A stretch of DNA of 64,000 nucleotides from Pricia antarctica (lineage in GTDB: Bacteria; Bacteroidota; Bacteroidia; Flavobacteriales; Flavobacteriaceae), in the NCBI GenBank assembly GCA_011050085.1, contig DRGL01000069.1, positions 1 through 64,000 of the forward strand, written 5' to 3'. A program made the position numbers and the translations under genes. Under the pieces are notes generated by a model. The model searched no databases. It was not told where the DNA came from and saw only the letters and a list, made by a program, of their open reading frames with translations. This document shows positions 25,223-34,586 of this stretch, in pieces (within the stretch, counting starts at the first letter, position 1; the number at the start of each line of letters is the position of its first letter).

Positions 25223-25690
25223 CTACGACTTTTCGTTTGTACTGAATTCGTAGAACCCAAGGTTATCGAAATTGCGCATTTTAAGGTTCATGCTTTCATT
25301 GTCCTGTCCCAAAATACATATGCCACATGACTTTCTCCACGGGATTCATATTCCCAATGCGCTTGCAGGAATATTCCGCCCTCCATTAATTTTACTTTTG
25401 GTTCCCCATGACTTTGATATTAGGTGGATTCGGGTCAGAAGAAAATTTACACCATTTACCTTCCAATTTCCTTCATAAATTGTAGCGCGTTGGCCATCTC
25501 TTGTGTTTTCATAAACTTCATCTTGTTCTCTTTTTATTCCATTGGCAAAGATTCCTCCTGTAAAAAAGTCCATTGATGTACGTCAGATTTTGCAAAACCA
25601 CATTTATCATAATTCCCTCCAAAATTCTCATCAGTATTTACTTTTCCTATCTTACATCTCCCAGTACCCCTTACTAGTTTATAAGTCGTA
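25223..25690 (-). pseudogene. Degenerate gene with several frameshifts
   Basis: Protein-like text runs continuously but hops between frames. G-K-V-N-T-D-E-N-F-G-G-N-Y-D-K is in one frame (~25640). Y-E-G-N-W-K-V-N-G-V-N-F is in a second (ending ~25442). S-S-D-P-N-P-P-N-I-K-V-M-G-N-Q-K is in a third. M-E-G-G-I-F-L-Q-A-H-W-E-Y-E-S-R-G-E is shifted again, and M-R-N-F-D-N-L-G-F-Y-E-F-S-T-N-E-K-S ends in TAG at 25223-25225. Each join needs a one-base indel. I do not recognise the family. At least three frameshifts in 400 bp argue for a dead gene rather than sequencing error. Confidence 0.6.
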
Positions 25691-25788
25691 AACAGATTTT
25701 CGATTAATAAAATCCATCTGATTGAACTACTTCAAAGATAAAGGGCATTTCATTGTCAGAAAACGGGTAATTCCGTCAATCTAACGGG

Positions 25789-25819
25789 TTGATTACGACA
25801 ATGGGTTTGCTTAAATTTA
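25789..25819 (+). promoter_or_regulatory. Candidate promoter for the GlxA-type regulator
   Basis: TTG (25789-25791), 20 bp, then TAAATTTA (25812-25819), one mismatch from TAnnTTTG. The start codon lies 21 bp downstream. Confidence 0.35.
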
Positions 25820-25840
25820 GGAACTCAAATTACGGAAACA

Positions 25841-26818
25841 ATGAAACACATCTCCATTCTCGTTCCTAAAGGCCACACCAGCGTTGTCAATATCGGCGGT
25901 ACCCATCAGATGTTCTCATGGGTCAACGAATTTTTTGAACTGACGGGAAGAAAAGCCATTTTTGACATCCACTTGGTAGGAATCGAGAAAAGAACGGAAC
26001 AGTCGCACGGGTTGTTTACTGTAAACCCAGATCAACTTATCTCGGAGGTGGTCAAAACCGATCTCATTATTATTCCCGCCATACATGGTGATTTTGAAAA
26101 AAACCTAAAAAATAATTCCGAATTTCTTCCCTGGATAGTGAAGCATTATAAGGAAGGTGCAGAAATCGCAAGCCTGTGTGTTGCGTCCTTTTTTCTTGCA
26201 GAAACGGGATTGCTTGACGGCAAACGATGTTCTACCCATTGGCAGTTTGCGAACGAATTTCGAAAAAAATATCCCGAAGCAGACCTTAGAGATGATAAAA
26301 TACTGACTGAATCAGATGGTATTTATACGAGTGGCGGAGCCTATTCCTTCACCAACCTTCTCGTATACCTCATCGAAAAATATGCGGGAAGAGACACGGC
26401 AGTGATGGCTGCAAAGGGCTTTATGATAGATATCGACCGAAACAGCCAATCACCGTTTATAATGTTTTCAGGTCAGAAATCCCACAACGACCAACAGGTT
26501 TTAAAGGCGCAAGAGCATATCGAACAACATTTCAATGCCAAAATAACGGTCGATGAACTCTGCAAAAATATAGCCGTTAGCCGACGTACCTTCGAACGGC
26601 GTTTCAAGAAAGCGACCGCCAATACCGTCATAGAATATCACCAACGTGTTAAAATAGAAGCTGCCAAAAAAGAACTTGAAAAAGGGCGAAAAACAGTCAA
26701 TGAAATCATGTACGAGGTGGGCTATGCCGACCCCAAGGCTTTCAGGGATGTCTTTCGAAAGCTTACAAATATGACCCCGATGGATTATATGAATAAATAC
26801 GGGAAAGTGATGGTCTAA
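25841..26818 (+). CDS. GlxA family AraC-type regulator with DJ-1/PfpI domain
   Basis: 325 residues. The N-terminal ~190 residues are a DJ-1/PfpI-like domain with the nucleophile-elbow cysteine in A-S-L-C-V-A-S-F-F-L-A, then the family stretch E-T-G-L-L-D-G-K-R-C-S-T-H-W and S-G-G-A-Y-S-F-T-N-L. The C-terminal ~100 residues are an AraC double HTH (I-T-V-D-E-L-C-K-N-I-A-V-S-R-R-T-F-E-R-R-F-K-K-A and V-N-E-I-M-Y-E-V-G-Y-A-D-P-K-A-F-R-D-V-F). Such regulators activate nearby catabolic genes on sensing amines or carnitine-like ligands; no obvious target adjoins it. Confidence 0.93.
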   Translation: MKHISILVPKGHTSVVNIGGTHQMFSWVNEFFELTGRKAIFDIHLVGIEKRTEQSHGLFTVNPDQLISEVVKTDLIIIPAIHGDFEKNLKNNSEFLPWIVKHYKEGAEIASLCVASFFLAETGLLDGKRCSTHWQFANEFRKKYPEADLRDDKILTESDGIYTSGGAYSFTNLLVYLIEKYAGRDTAVMAAKGFMIDIDRNSQSPFIMFSGQKSHNDQQVLKAQEHIEQHFNAKITVDELCKNIAVSRRTFERRFKKATANTVIEYHQRVKIEAAKKELEKGRKTVNEIMYEVGYADPKAFRDVFRKLTNMTPMDYMNKYGKVMV

Positions 26819-26854
26819 GTTCAAATGTAAACTCGCCGTTAAAAGCTTTATGCC

Positions 26855-28456
26855 TTAATCTTTTAAAACTTTTTTTTCCAATTTCTCCAATTCATTCCCG
26901 TCTCCGTCCAAAATATAAGGTTCGAAATCGGATGGGTTTACCCAATCGGCCTTGGGCTTCTTCCCTGACATATAATCCGCATGAAAATGGGCCCCGTTTA
27001 CGAATGGAGCCTGTTCATACAGATGGCCGTAAGCTATCATTCGTAAATCGCCCTGAGCCAATAGTCTGGATTCCATTTCGGCCTTTAAGGCATTTTTTCT
27101 TTCTAAAAAATAGGGGTTATCGATTAGATTATTCATACAAAATGGGTCTTTGACAACATCATATAACTCTTCCGCAACCCGCTTTCCAAAATTTAGTTTC
27201 CAAAGGGAGTCTTTACCATTTCTTCTCTGATTTACGATTTCCGTTTTAGTCGGACTTCCATCCGTATTCAAATAGCCGGTTTCAGGATTGCCGGAAGGCC
27301 AGCGGTCGATTTCGTAATTTTTAATATATAGCAGGTTATTTTTATGGATACCCCGAATAGGATAACCAACATCACCAGGTCTACCGGTGTCATGCCTTTC
27401 TTTACCGACCAATACGAAATCCCGTTGCGGTTCTACTTGGCCTGATTTCTCGGAACTTATAATGTAAAGTAGACTATTGCCGGCAGCCGGATGCATTCCA
27501 GAAGTTTGCCAATCGATGCCTGCAATGTCCATAATGGTTGGTGCAAGATCTATGAAGCTTACATAGTCGTCTATTTCTCTAGCAGCGTTTCTCATTTTTC
27601 CCTTCCAAAGCATCGCCATCGGTATGTGGTTCGCAGTTTCGTACTGGTTTCCCTTTACTCTGGGAAAAGGCATCCCATGGTCGGAGGTAACCACTAACAA
27701 GGTATTGTCGAGCAGGTTTCTTTTTTTTAAGGTTTCCATAATTTTCCCGATGTGCTTGTCGGTATCCTCGATCTCAAAGGCATAATCAAGCAAATCGTTT
27801 CGGGTTATTTCGTTGTCTGGCCAATAGGGTGGGAAGTTTTTGATCATATCGACTGATTTTCCTCCTAATTTTGCGCCTGAACCATATTCGTAGCCCCGGT
27901 GCGGTTCTATCGTACCGACCCAAAAACTCCAAGGTTCATCTTGGGGCACTTTATCCAAAAAATCAACGAAATTAGCGCTGTAATCGTTCGGTCCGATAAA
28001 TGGGGTCGCAGGCGTTAAGGTTTTGGAATTGTAGGCCTGTCCCATAATCTGTCTTTCTGTACCGTCTTCACGTAAGGTCTTACCCGGAGCCCAGCCCTTG
28101 CCGGTATATCCAGTGGTATAGCCGTTTTCTAAAAGAACTTCTTGGTACGTCTTGAATTTGGGAGGAAAGTAAATCACGTGATTGGCGGCAGCATCGAGTT
28201 GCCATGAATTGCGGCCGGTTATGAGAGCGGCCCGCGACGGGGCACATTTGGCATTTGGAGTGTAGGCTCGATTGAAAAGTAGGCCCTGTTTGGCAATGGC
28301 ATCAAAGGCAGGTGTATCAACATAGGTACTGCCGTAGGCACTCATATCGAGTCCGGCGTCGTCGAACATAATCACAAGTATGTTAGGACGTTCTTGAGCC
28401 CATGTAACATTAAGAGTCAGGAAAGAAATCAGAAAAACAGTACATAATTTCCACAT
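26855..28456 (-). CDS. Family S1 sulfatase, exported
   Basis: 533 residues. A signal peptide ends near residue 20 (T-W-A-Q). The formylglycine motif is intact: C71-A-P-S-R-A-A-L-I-T-G, with metal ligands D32-D33 in F-D-D-A-G and the second metal region S-D-H-G-M-P-F-P-R. An anSME-type or FGE enzyme would convert C71. The protein would hydrolyse a sulfate ester or sulfamate on a glycan in the periplasm. The late sequence (A-P-S-R, then Y-T-G-K-G-W-A-P-G) looks like the sulfoglucosamine-sulfohydrolase side of the family, but I would not name the subfamily. It is 10 bp after the esterase gene, hence co-transcribed. Confidence 0.92.
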   Translation of the reverse strand: MWKLCTVFLISFLTLNVTWAQERPNILVIMFDDAGLDMSAYGSTYVDTPAFDAIAKQGLLFNRAYTPNAKCAPSRAALITGRNSWQLDAAANHVIYFPPKFKTYQEVLLENGYTTGYTGKGWAPGKTLREDGTERQIMGQAYNSKTLTPATPFIGPNDYSANFVDFLDKVPQDEPWSFWVGTIEPHRGYEYGSGAKLGGKSVDMIKNFPPYWPDNEITRNDLLDYAFEIEDTDKHIGKIMETLKKRNLLDNTLLVVTSDHGMPFPRVKGNQYETANHIPMAMLWKGKMRNAAREIDDYVSFIDLAPTIMDIAGIDWQTSGMHPAAGNSLLYIISSEKSGQVEPQRDFVLVGKERHDTGRPGDVGYPIRGIHKNNLLYIKNYEIDRWPSGNPETGYLNTDGSPTKTEIVNQRRNGKDSLWKLNFGKRVAEELYDVVKDPFCMNNLIDNPYFLERKNALKAEMESRLLAQGDLRMIAYGHLYEQAPFVNGAHFHADYMSGKKPKADWVNPSDFEPYILDGDGNELEKLEKKVLKD

Positions 28457-28466
28457 ATGCTATAAT

Positions 28467-29627
28467 TCAATCCAACTTCAGATAATCCATTACTGCGGCA
28501 TCGCCCTGCAACGCATTGTTCGGCATTACATGTTCGGGGTTGAAGACCTTGAGTTTTTCTTTCGGCAATATGGTAACGAAACTTTCCTGAAAGCCATCTT
28601 CATAGGGAACGGCGCCACCGTTAAGCTGTAGGTGTTCCGCAAAAAAATTATAGACCGGGGCCCGTTTCGAAAATCGGTAGTCGTGCCGTTCCGAGGGTAG
28701 ATGTACATTTTCTACTTTATGCTCGGCATCGTAAAGCGCATAGACTTTCTGGATATATGGATATTCGATTCGTGGCGTATTCCGGGTCCAGTCGCCACCG
28801 TCCGACACCAATATCATCGGTCGTGGGGCAGTTAGGGCAGCTATTTCTACATTATTGGTCTGAAGATCTGGGGAACGGTGTACAGGCATACCACTTTCAC
28901 AGACACATCCGCCAAAGAAATGCGCCGATACCTGTACCACCGGTGCAGATGCCGTAATGCGATTATCTAACGCAGTTAGCATAAAGGTCTGTGTGGCTCC
29001 GCCCGAGCCTCCGGTCATACCTACCCTATCGGCATCTACATCGGGTCGTGAAAGCAAATAGTCCAAAACCCTTTTACTATTGTAGGTCTGAAGCACCATC
29101 GCGATTGGAATGTAATGGTCTACTTGAAGGCTTTCACCACTACCAACCATGTCGTAAGTGAACACTACGGCGCCCATTCGTGCCAATACCGCACATCGGG
29201 TCTGTACGTCTTCAAGCAGACGCTTGTCTTTTAAATGGCCATGCGGACTTAAAATAGCCGCTTTTTTTCCGATGGAATCAATGGGTCGGTACAGGTTTCC
29301 GGTGATATAAAAGCCTGGAAAACTTTCGATGGCAATATTTTCTACGATATACCCATCCATTTTTCGTTCGCTATGAATAATGGGATTAAAATTCCCGGTA
29401 ATTTCCGGCATTTTATCCCATTGTAAACCCTTTCGTATTAACGCCTTTATTTTTTCCGCCCGTTTTTCCCATGATACGCGATCACTCCACTGGGTAGCGA
29501 ATTCTTTCATCTTAAGGTTCGCTTCGTCAGGGGTCCAATATGCACCTTGGCAAAGCAGATTGCTACCAGTTTGTCCATTTACAGCGATAGAAAGCATAAG
29601 GGAAAAAAATAGTATGGATTTTCTCAT
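28467..29627 (-). CDS. Exported alpha/beta hydrolase, acetyl-xylan-esterase-like
   Basis: 386 residues from ATG 29627 (M-R-K-S-I-L-F-F-S-L); the frame extends 8 codons upstream. Signal peptide to ~A-V-N-G-Q. Alpha/beta hydrolase core: S-P-H-G-H oxyanion region, nucleophile elbow G-M-T-G-G-S-G-G-A-T-Q, acid in L-V-S-D-G-G-D-W-T, and His in S-E-R-H-D-Y. The N-terminal region matches the large secreted esterase/dipeptidyl-hydrolase type found in Bacteroidetes carbohydrate loci. It is likely to remove acetyl or other ester groups before glycosidases act. It precedes the sulfatase gene in the same operon. Confidence 0.85.
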   Translation of the reverse strand: MRKSILFFSLMLSIAVNGQTGSNLLCQGAYWTPDEANLKMKEFATQWSDRVSWEKRAEKIKALIRKGLQWDKMPEITGNFNPIIHSERKMDGYIVENIAIESFPGFYITGNLYRPIDSIGKKAAILSPHGHLKDKRLLEDVQTRCAVLARMGAVVFTYDMVGSGESLQVDHYIPIAMVLQTYNSKRVLDYLLSRPDVDADRVGMTGGSGGATQTFMLTALDNRITASAPVVQVSAHFFGGCVCESGMPVHRSPDLQTNNVEIAALTAPRPMILVSDGGDWTRNTPRIEYPYIQKVYALYDAEHKVENVHLPSERHDYRFSKRAPVYNFFAEHLQLNGGAVPYEDGFQESFVTILPKEKLKVFNPEHVMPNNALQGDAAVMDYLKLD

Positions 29628-29731
29628 AGTTGTTAATTCGTCAAGTCCCACTAAAATATAAAATTAGCTGCACTAGCCCCCCTCAATTAAAGAGATTACG
29701 GCAAATAAACCTTTCTAGAAAAGAATTTTAG

Positions 29732-29753
29732 CCGCAAAACCTTATTTTTGCGG
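29732..29753 (+). promoter_or_regulatory. Promoter overlapped by an 8-bp inverted repeat
   Basis: TATTTTTG (29743-29750) is an exact TAnnTTTG -7 box 21 bp before the nucleotidyltransferase start. The perfect inverted repeat CCGCAAAA (29732-29739) and TTTTGCGG (29746-29753), with a 6-nt loop, covers it. It could be an operator or a hairpin at the RNA start. Confidence 0.45.
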
Positions 29754-29770
29754 TATCCAAAAAAAAAATC

Positions 29771-30655
29771 ATGACCTTACTTTTAATGGCCGCGGGAAGC
29801 GGAAGCCGATACGGAAAACTGAAACAATTTGATGATCTAGGCCCCAAGGGAGAGTTTTTAATGGAATTTGGAATAAGTGATGCCTTAAAAAACGGGTTCG
29901 ATCATATCGTCGTCATTACAAAGGAAGAAAATCGGAAATTTTTACATGACCATCTTCGCAAAAGATTACCAGCGAACATAAAATTGGATGTATTGGTTCA
30001 AAAATTAACCGACATTCCTGAAGGAACGACATTCATCGGTGAACGCGAAAAACCTTGGGGCACTGCGCATGCCGTATGGACCGCAAGAAATGTCATCGAC
30101 GGACCTTTTGCCGTAATCAATGCAGATGATTATTACGGACAGCCGGCGTATGAGAACGCGGCCGATTTCATACGGGCCCACCGCAACGACAATACCTATG
30201 CGCTAGTAGCTTATACCTTAAAAGATACCCTTTCCGAACATGGTTCGGTTTCGCGTGGAGTCTGCCAAGTTGAGGGTGACAACCTGATTTCCGTAGATGA
30301 ACGCTTAAAACTGGAGCCGGATGGTGATAAAGTAAAAGACCTCGATTCGGGAAATAACTATTCCGGGGACGAGCATGTAAGCATGAACTTTTGGATTTGC
30401 AAACCTTCTATTTTCGAAAAGATAGAAAGTGATTTCCGAAACTTTCTAGCCAGTACCGAGCTTGGAATGAAAAGCGAGCTCTATATCCCGAAAATCATTC
30501 AAGATATGTTGCAGGCCGAGCAAATCGAGGTGAAAATTGTACCATCGGAAAGCGATTGGTTTGGAGTGACTTACGCTAGTGATCGCGAAAAAGCGGTGTC
30601 CGAGCTACAACAGCAAACGGATGAAGGAAAGTACGTTTCCCCACTTTGGCCTTAA
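29771..30655 (+). CDS. Sugar nucleotidyltransferase (UTP-hexosamine-1-P uridylyltransferase-like)
   Basis: 294 residues. The N-terminal NTP-transferase motif M-A-A-G-S-G-S-R-Y-G-x-L-K-Q, the active-site G-P-K-G-E-F-L-M-E-F, W-G-T-A-H-A-V and the metal-binding N-A-D-D-Y-Y-G are all present. The next gene encodes a NahK-like anomeric kinase, so this enzyme probably turns hexosamine-1-phosphate into UDP-hexosamine, as in the lacto-N-biose/galacto-N-biose salvage route of bifidobacteria (established for that route, inferred here). It lies 143 bp from the divergent esterase/sulfatase operon. Confidence 0.87.
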   Translation: MTLLLMAAGSGSRYGKLKQFDDLGPKGEFLMEFGISDALKNGFDHIVVITKEENRKFLHDHLRKRLPANIKLDVLVQKLTDIPEGTTFIGEREKPWGTAHAVWTARNVIDGPFAVINADDYYGQPAYENAADFIRAHRNDNTYALVAYTLKDTLSEHGSVSRGVCQVEGDNLISVDERLKLEPDGDKVKDLDSGNNYSGDEHVSMNFWICKPSIFEKIESDFRNFLASTELGMKSELYIPKIIQDMLQAEQIEVKIVPSESDWFGVTYASDREKAVSELQQQTDEGKYVSPLWP

Positions 30656-30757
30656 ATGAATGTATGCCCCTCAAATAGAAAAATTTAGTTACAGCGTTTC
30701 GAAAATCGTATTCCAACGTACTTCAAAAATACCCTTTCGTAACAACTTTTCCTTTAA

Positions 30758-31828
30758 ATGAAATTGTATTCCGACTCCGAACTGAACGCTATATTACATC
30801 ATTTTTCCATTACGGATAAAAATTATGCGTTCGCTCCGTTAACCGACGGCTTTATCAACGATACGTTTTTGGTTTTCGACGACCAACTACCCCGTTATAT
30901 CCTACAACGTGTGAATCACAACGTTTTTAAGGATATTTCAGGTGTAATGAACAATATCAAACACGCCCTAACCTATTTAGAGGATACCGATTACAGTAAA
31001 ATTCTTTTGGTAGAAACAAAGAATGGAAAAGAGTATTTGGAATTGCAGGAGGAAACTTCAGATTATTGGCGGATGATGACGTATATCAGCGACAGTACCG
31101 CCCATAATACAACAACCGACTCCAACATCGCCTTCGAAGCGGGTCGGGCAATCGGTAAGTTCCATTCGCTATTACAAGGTGCGGCCATTGAAAATTATGT
31201 AGATACCATACCAAGGTTTCACGATTTGAAATTAAGGGAAGGCCAATTCGATCAAGCGCTATCGACTGTTGGCGATGGTAAAAGAGAAATCGCGAAATCG
31301 CCGATAGATTTCGCAAAGGAGATTTTGTTGCTATTGGAAAAAATAGATTTGGATACATTGCCCCTTCGTATTTGCCATAATGACACCAAGCTCAACAATA
31401 TTCTTTTTTCGAAGGAAACCGGTGAAGCGCTTTGTCTAATAGACTTAGATACGCTTATGAAGGGACGTTTTTTATACGATTTCGGGGATGCCGTTCGCAC
31501 CATAGTTAACACAGCCCCGGAAGATGAAAAAGAACTTTCTAAAATTACCTTTCAAAAAAACCTTTTTGAATCTTTTGTAGATGGCTTAGCGGTTAATAAA
31601 TCGATATTCTCGACACAAGAGATTGAAAATATGGCCTGGGGGGCGGTCTTGATGCCCTTTTTACATGGTATTCGCGCACTGACAGATTATCTTAACGGCA
31701 ATATTTATTACAAAGTGGCCTATGAGAACCAAAACTTGGACCGCAGTTTAAGCTTATTTGATTTTACGCAGAAGGCACTGAAGGAATTGGGATATATGGA
31801 GGAAGTAATAAAGGCCAAGTTGGCCTAA
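30758..31828 (+). CDS. NahK-like N-acetylhexosamine 1-kinase (APH fold)
   Basis: 356 residues, the length of NahK (about 360). N-terminal G-F-I-N-D-T-F-L-V and Y-I-L-Q-R-V-N-H-N-V-F form the ATP site of the aminoglycoside-phosphotransferase fold. The catalytic loop is I-C-H-N-D-T-K-L-N-N-I-L-F and the metal motif is C-L-I-D-L-D-T-L-M-K-G. Such genes are often mislabelled 'mucin desulfatase' in Bacteroidetes. It should phosphorylate GlcNAc or GalNAc at C1. It lies 102 bp after the nucleotidyltransferase gene. A GH109-type N-acetylgalactosaminidase gene 21 kb away could provide GalNAc. Confidence 0.85.
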   Translation: MKLYSDSELNAILHHFSITDKNYAFAPLTDGFINDTFLVFDDQLPRYILQRVNHNVFKDISGVMNNIKHALTYLEDTDYSKILLVETKNGKEYLELQEETSDYWRMMTYISDSTAHNTTTDSNIAFEAGRAIGKFHSLLQGAAIENYVDTIPRFHDLKLREGQFDQALSTVGDGKREIAKSPIDFAKEILLLLEKIDLDTLPLRICHNDTKLNNILFSKETGEALCLIDLDTLMKGRFLYDFGDAVRTIVNTAPEDEKELSKITFQKNLFESFVDGLAVNKSIFSTQEIENMAWGAVLMPFLHGIRALTDYLNGNIYYKVAYENQNLDRSLSLFDFTQKALKELGYMEEVIKAKLA

Positions 31829-32030
31829 AATTCATACTTCGGACTTTCTTTCTGATGTAACAAAGCGGGAGGCAATTGCTTTCTGTAATGTAGCGTAAGG
31901 ACTAGTGGGAAGATGCTAATTACGAACCCTATAACTTCGAATGGCTTCCAATCTTCTCTATACTGTTTATTCCCGTTTCTTTATCCACACAAACCCATAC
32001 AATTAGTAGTGGTTCTTTCAACCATAAAGA

Positions 32031-34352
32031 TCAAAACGGATAGCCTATTGCAAAGTTCCAAACCAGATTATTATCACCTCCATCTAAAAACGGAGTCCGA
32101 ATTCTTTGACCCTCCGGCAAGTAAGGAACCTGAACCGGGGATGCGAGATCTAATCGGATGACAAAACTTTGAATATCGACCCGAAGACCAAAACCTACGC
32201 CAATACCCAATTGCTTGGTCCAGTCAGCACCAAATTTGCCATTGGTAGAAAGTTCTTGGTTAAAATCTTGCGTTATTTGCGGTTCGTCAGCGGAGACTTC
32301 GAGTTCATTGGTCAACCATACGTTCCCCGCATCGGCGAATACGGCCCCCTTTAGATAGGAAAATAAAGGGAAGCGATATTCTAAATTCGCTTCCAATTTA
32401 AGGTTACCCGACTGATCAAAAAATGAATTGGTGCCATCGCCATCGGAGGTAAATGTACCGGGACCAAGTGAGCGGATTTTAAAGGCCCGAACACTGTAAG
32501 GTCCCCCTGAAAAAAATTGCTTTACGAACGGCAGCGTACTCGAATTACCATAAGGAATTCCCCATCCTGCGTACAAACGGGTTATAAACGTCTGTTCTTT
32601 CCCCCACTTCAAATAGTATCGAATATCGGCATCCAATTTGGCGTATTGGGCGTATTCCAGACCGAAAACAGTTTTCTTACCACCACTGGCAAGACTCAAA
32701 AGATTTCCGGCAATATCAAGATTCGTTGAAAAGAAGAAAGGATTTGATTTTTCATCGTCGGCCAACTCATTATAGGTAAAGCCATAGTTGAGTCCGGCTA
32801 TGAACTGCTGTTCGAAACTTTGTCGTAAAAATGGATTTTTGGTCAGAATACTATCGAATTCAGCGGTAGTGTTCGCTAAGTTCACGTAGGTCACATTTAT
32901 AGGATTCAATTCGTGATATACATATTTATTGGCATTCCAAGTATATCCAAAGGTAGAGTTTACAGAGGTTAGGGTATACAACTGACTCCGTTTGAGAATA
33001 TCTCCCCCTAAACTTATTTTGGTCTTGGGAACGTTATACTGAAAACGGCTTGGGGAAAATGGCACCAATCTGGGAATAATCAAATCAGCTCGCAAGCCGC
33101 CTGCAATACTACTGAGACCTGAATTGTTTCCGCTAGAAATCTGTGACTCGTACGAAAAGTTACCGCTGAGACTGAACGTCTCCCCACCGTGAAATATGTT
33201 ACGGTTATTATAGGTCAAAGCGATTCCCGGGCCTGCGAATCCATTCGATTTACTGACGGCTTGAATTTCAGCCCGTAATGATCGTTTGTTCAATGGTGAA
33301 AGAAAGATATCGGCATCGAGCAAGCCGTTGCCGTTCTCGTTAGCCACAGTATCCAATTCGTTGAAACGGATATTTACGAACTTATAACTGCCGATAGAGG
33401 AAAGACGGTTACTGGTTAACTTTGCGGTCTGTGAATTGTACTCCTGCCCTTTTTCGAATAATATATAGGGTTCTAGCTTTTCAGGCTTAAAAAATTCCTC
33501 TTTTTGTACGAAATTGATGCCACCAACGGTATCGGAAACGATTTTCAAGGTATCGCTATCAATCGAATAATTAGGATGCACGGTAATCGAATCTATGGTA
33601 TACGGTATAACCGAACGGCTTGGGGTACCTTCCTTTAATCGAAGAAATAGATCAAACTTTTTATTATCATAGCGATTGGTATCAGCCTCGAAAATGAGAA
33701 AATCGGGATTGAAATTGTAATAGCCGCGCTGTTTCATAGCAACATCGATGCGTTCACGTTCGAATTTTAATAATTGTAGGTCAAAGCGGTTTCCGGACTT
33801 TATTTGGGTGTCGGCCAGCAATTCCTGAATATCTTCGTAAATAGGCAAGGAATCTTTTTCCAGCTCGAATTTTTCTAGGGTGTAGGGTTTTGGAACTTCC
33901 ACCTTGTATTTTACACCTGCAAAATTCTTAGTACTATCGATTTCCGAACTAGCACGTCCGTAGAAAAATCCACGGTTGTCCATTCGGTTCAAAATCAGTT
34001 CTTCTACCCGCTGCGGATTTACTTCAGAAAAATATACAGGCTCTTCCCCTATTTTTTTATTCAGCCATTTATTTATAAATCCGGGTTTTTCCCGTTGCGC
34101 CTTATAATGATAATAAAGGCCCAGCCGCATGCCCAAAATCCTGGAGTTTGGATCAGGCCGTACCAAGGTATTCAGTTCTGCATTCAAGGCATTAATTTTA
34201 ACGTCCTCGGCATCGTCTGCGAGCGTAGTTTCTATTTCTGCTCCTGTGTATAGGCTTTCACCTTCGGGAATATACTTTTCTATGCTACAGGATACCACCA
34301 TCAAAACTGAAATAAATAAAAGTGTGTATCGGTATGTACGGTAAGTGTTCAA
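32031..34352 (-). CDS. tamL: TamL, lipidated TamA-like outer membrane protein
   Basis: 773 residues. A lipoprotein signal ends at Cys22 (L-M-V-V-S-C), followed by S-I-E-K-Y-I-P-E-G-E, the typical start of Bacteroidetes TamL. POTRA-like repeats occupy ~25-370. A 16-strand Omp85 barrel follows (~400-773), ending in F-A-I-G-Y-P-F with a terminal aromatic residue. The late F-F-S-G-G-P-Y-S-V-R-A-F-K-I-R-S-L-G-P-G segment is the conserved VRGF/Y-like L6 loop. TamL with TamB inserts a subset of outer membrane proteins or moves lipid between membranes. tamB lies 234 bp upstream on the same strand. Confidence 0.92.
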   Translation of the reverse strand: MNTYRTYRYTLLFISVLMVVSCSIEKYIPEGESLYTGAEIETTLADDAEDVKINALNAELNTLVRPDPNSRILGMRLGLYYHYKAQREKPGFINKWLNKKIGEEPVYFSEVNPQRVEELILNRMDNRGFFYGRASSEIDSTKNFAGVKYKVEVPKPYTLEKFELEKDSLPIYEDIQELLADTQIKSGNRFDLQLLKFERERIDVAMKQRGYYNFNPDFLIFEADTNRYDNKKFDLFLRLKEGTPSRSVIPYTIDSITVHPNYSIDSDTLKIVSDTVGGINFVQKEEFFKPEKLEPYILFEKGQEYNSQTAKLTSNRLSSIGSYKFVNIRFNELDTVANENGNGLLDADIFLSPLNKRSLRAEIQAVSKSNGFAGPGIALTYNNRNIFHGGETFSLSGNFSYESQISSGNNSGLSSIAGGLRADLIIPRLVPFSPSRFQYNVPKTKISLGGDILKRSQLYTLTSVNSTFGYTWNANKYVYHELNPINVTYVNLANTTAEFDSILTKNPFLRQSFEQQFIAGLNYGFTYNELADDEKSNPFFFSTNLDIAGNLLSLASGGKKTVFGLEYAQYAKLDADIRYYLKWGKEQTFITRLYAGWGIPYGNSSTLPFVKQFFSGGPYSVRAFKIRSLGPGTFTSDGDGTNSFFDQSGNLKLEANLEYRFPLFSYLKGAVFADAGNVWLTNELEVSADEPQITQDFNQELSTNGKFGADWTKQLGIGVGFGLRVDIQSFVIRLDLASPVQVPYLPEGQRIRTPFLDGGDNNLVWNFAIGYPF

Positions 34353-34586
34353 TATCTATTGTTTCAATTGAGATTTTTGTTGGTCTCGTTTTTAAAGTAT
34401 ATCTCGTTTCAGAATTAACTTCTCCTAATTCCTATTCCAGTCATTTTGTAATTCAGATTTAGGACAAGCATCACGTCTGAAATATTTTCGGTGTTCTAAC
34501 TTTTCCATGCATGTAGCATTCATCTTCTATTTGCTTATGCTGAAGCTTTTTCAATTCCACACTATTTATCGTCTCCAGATGCTTTA

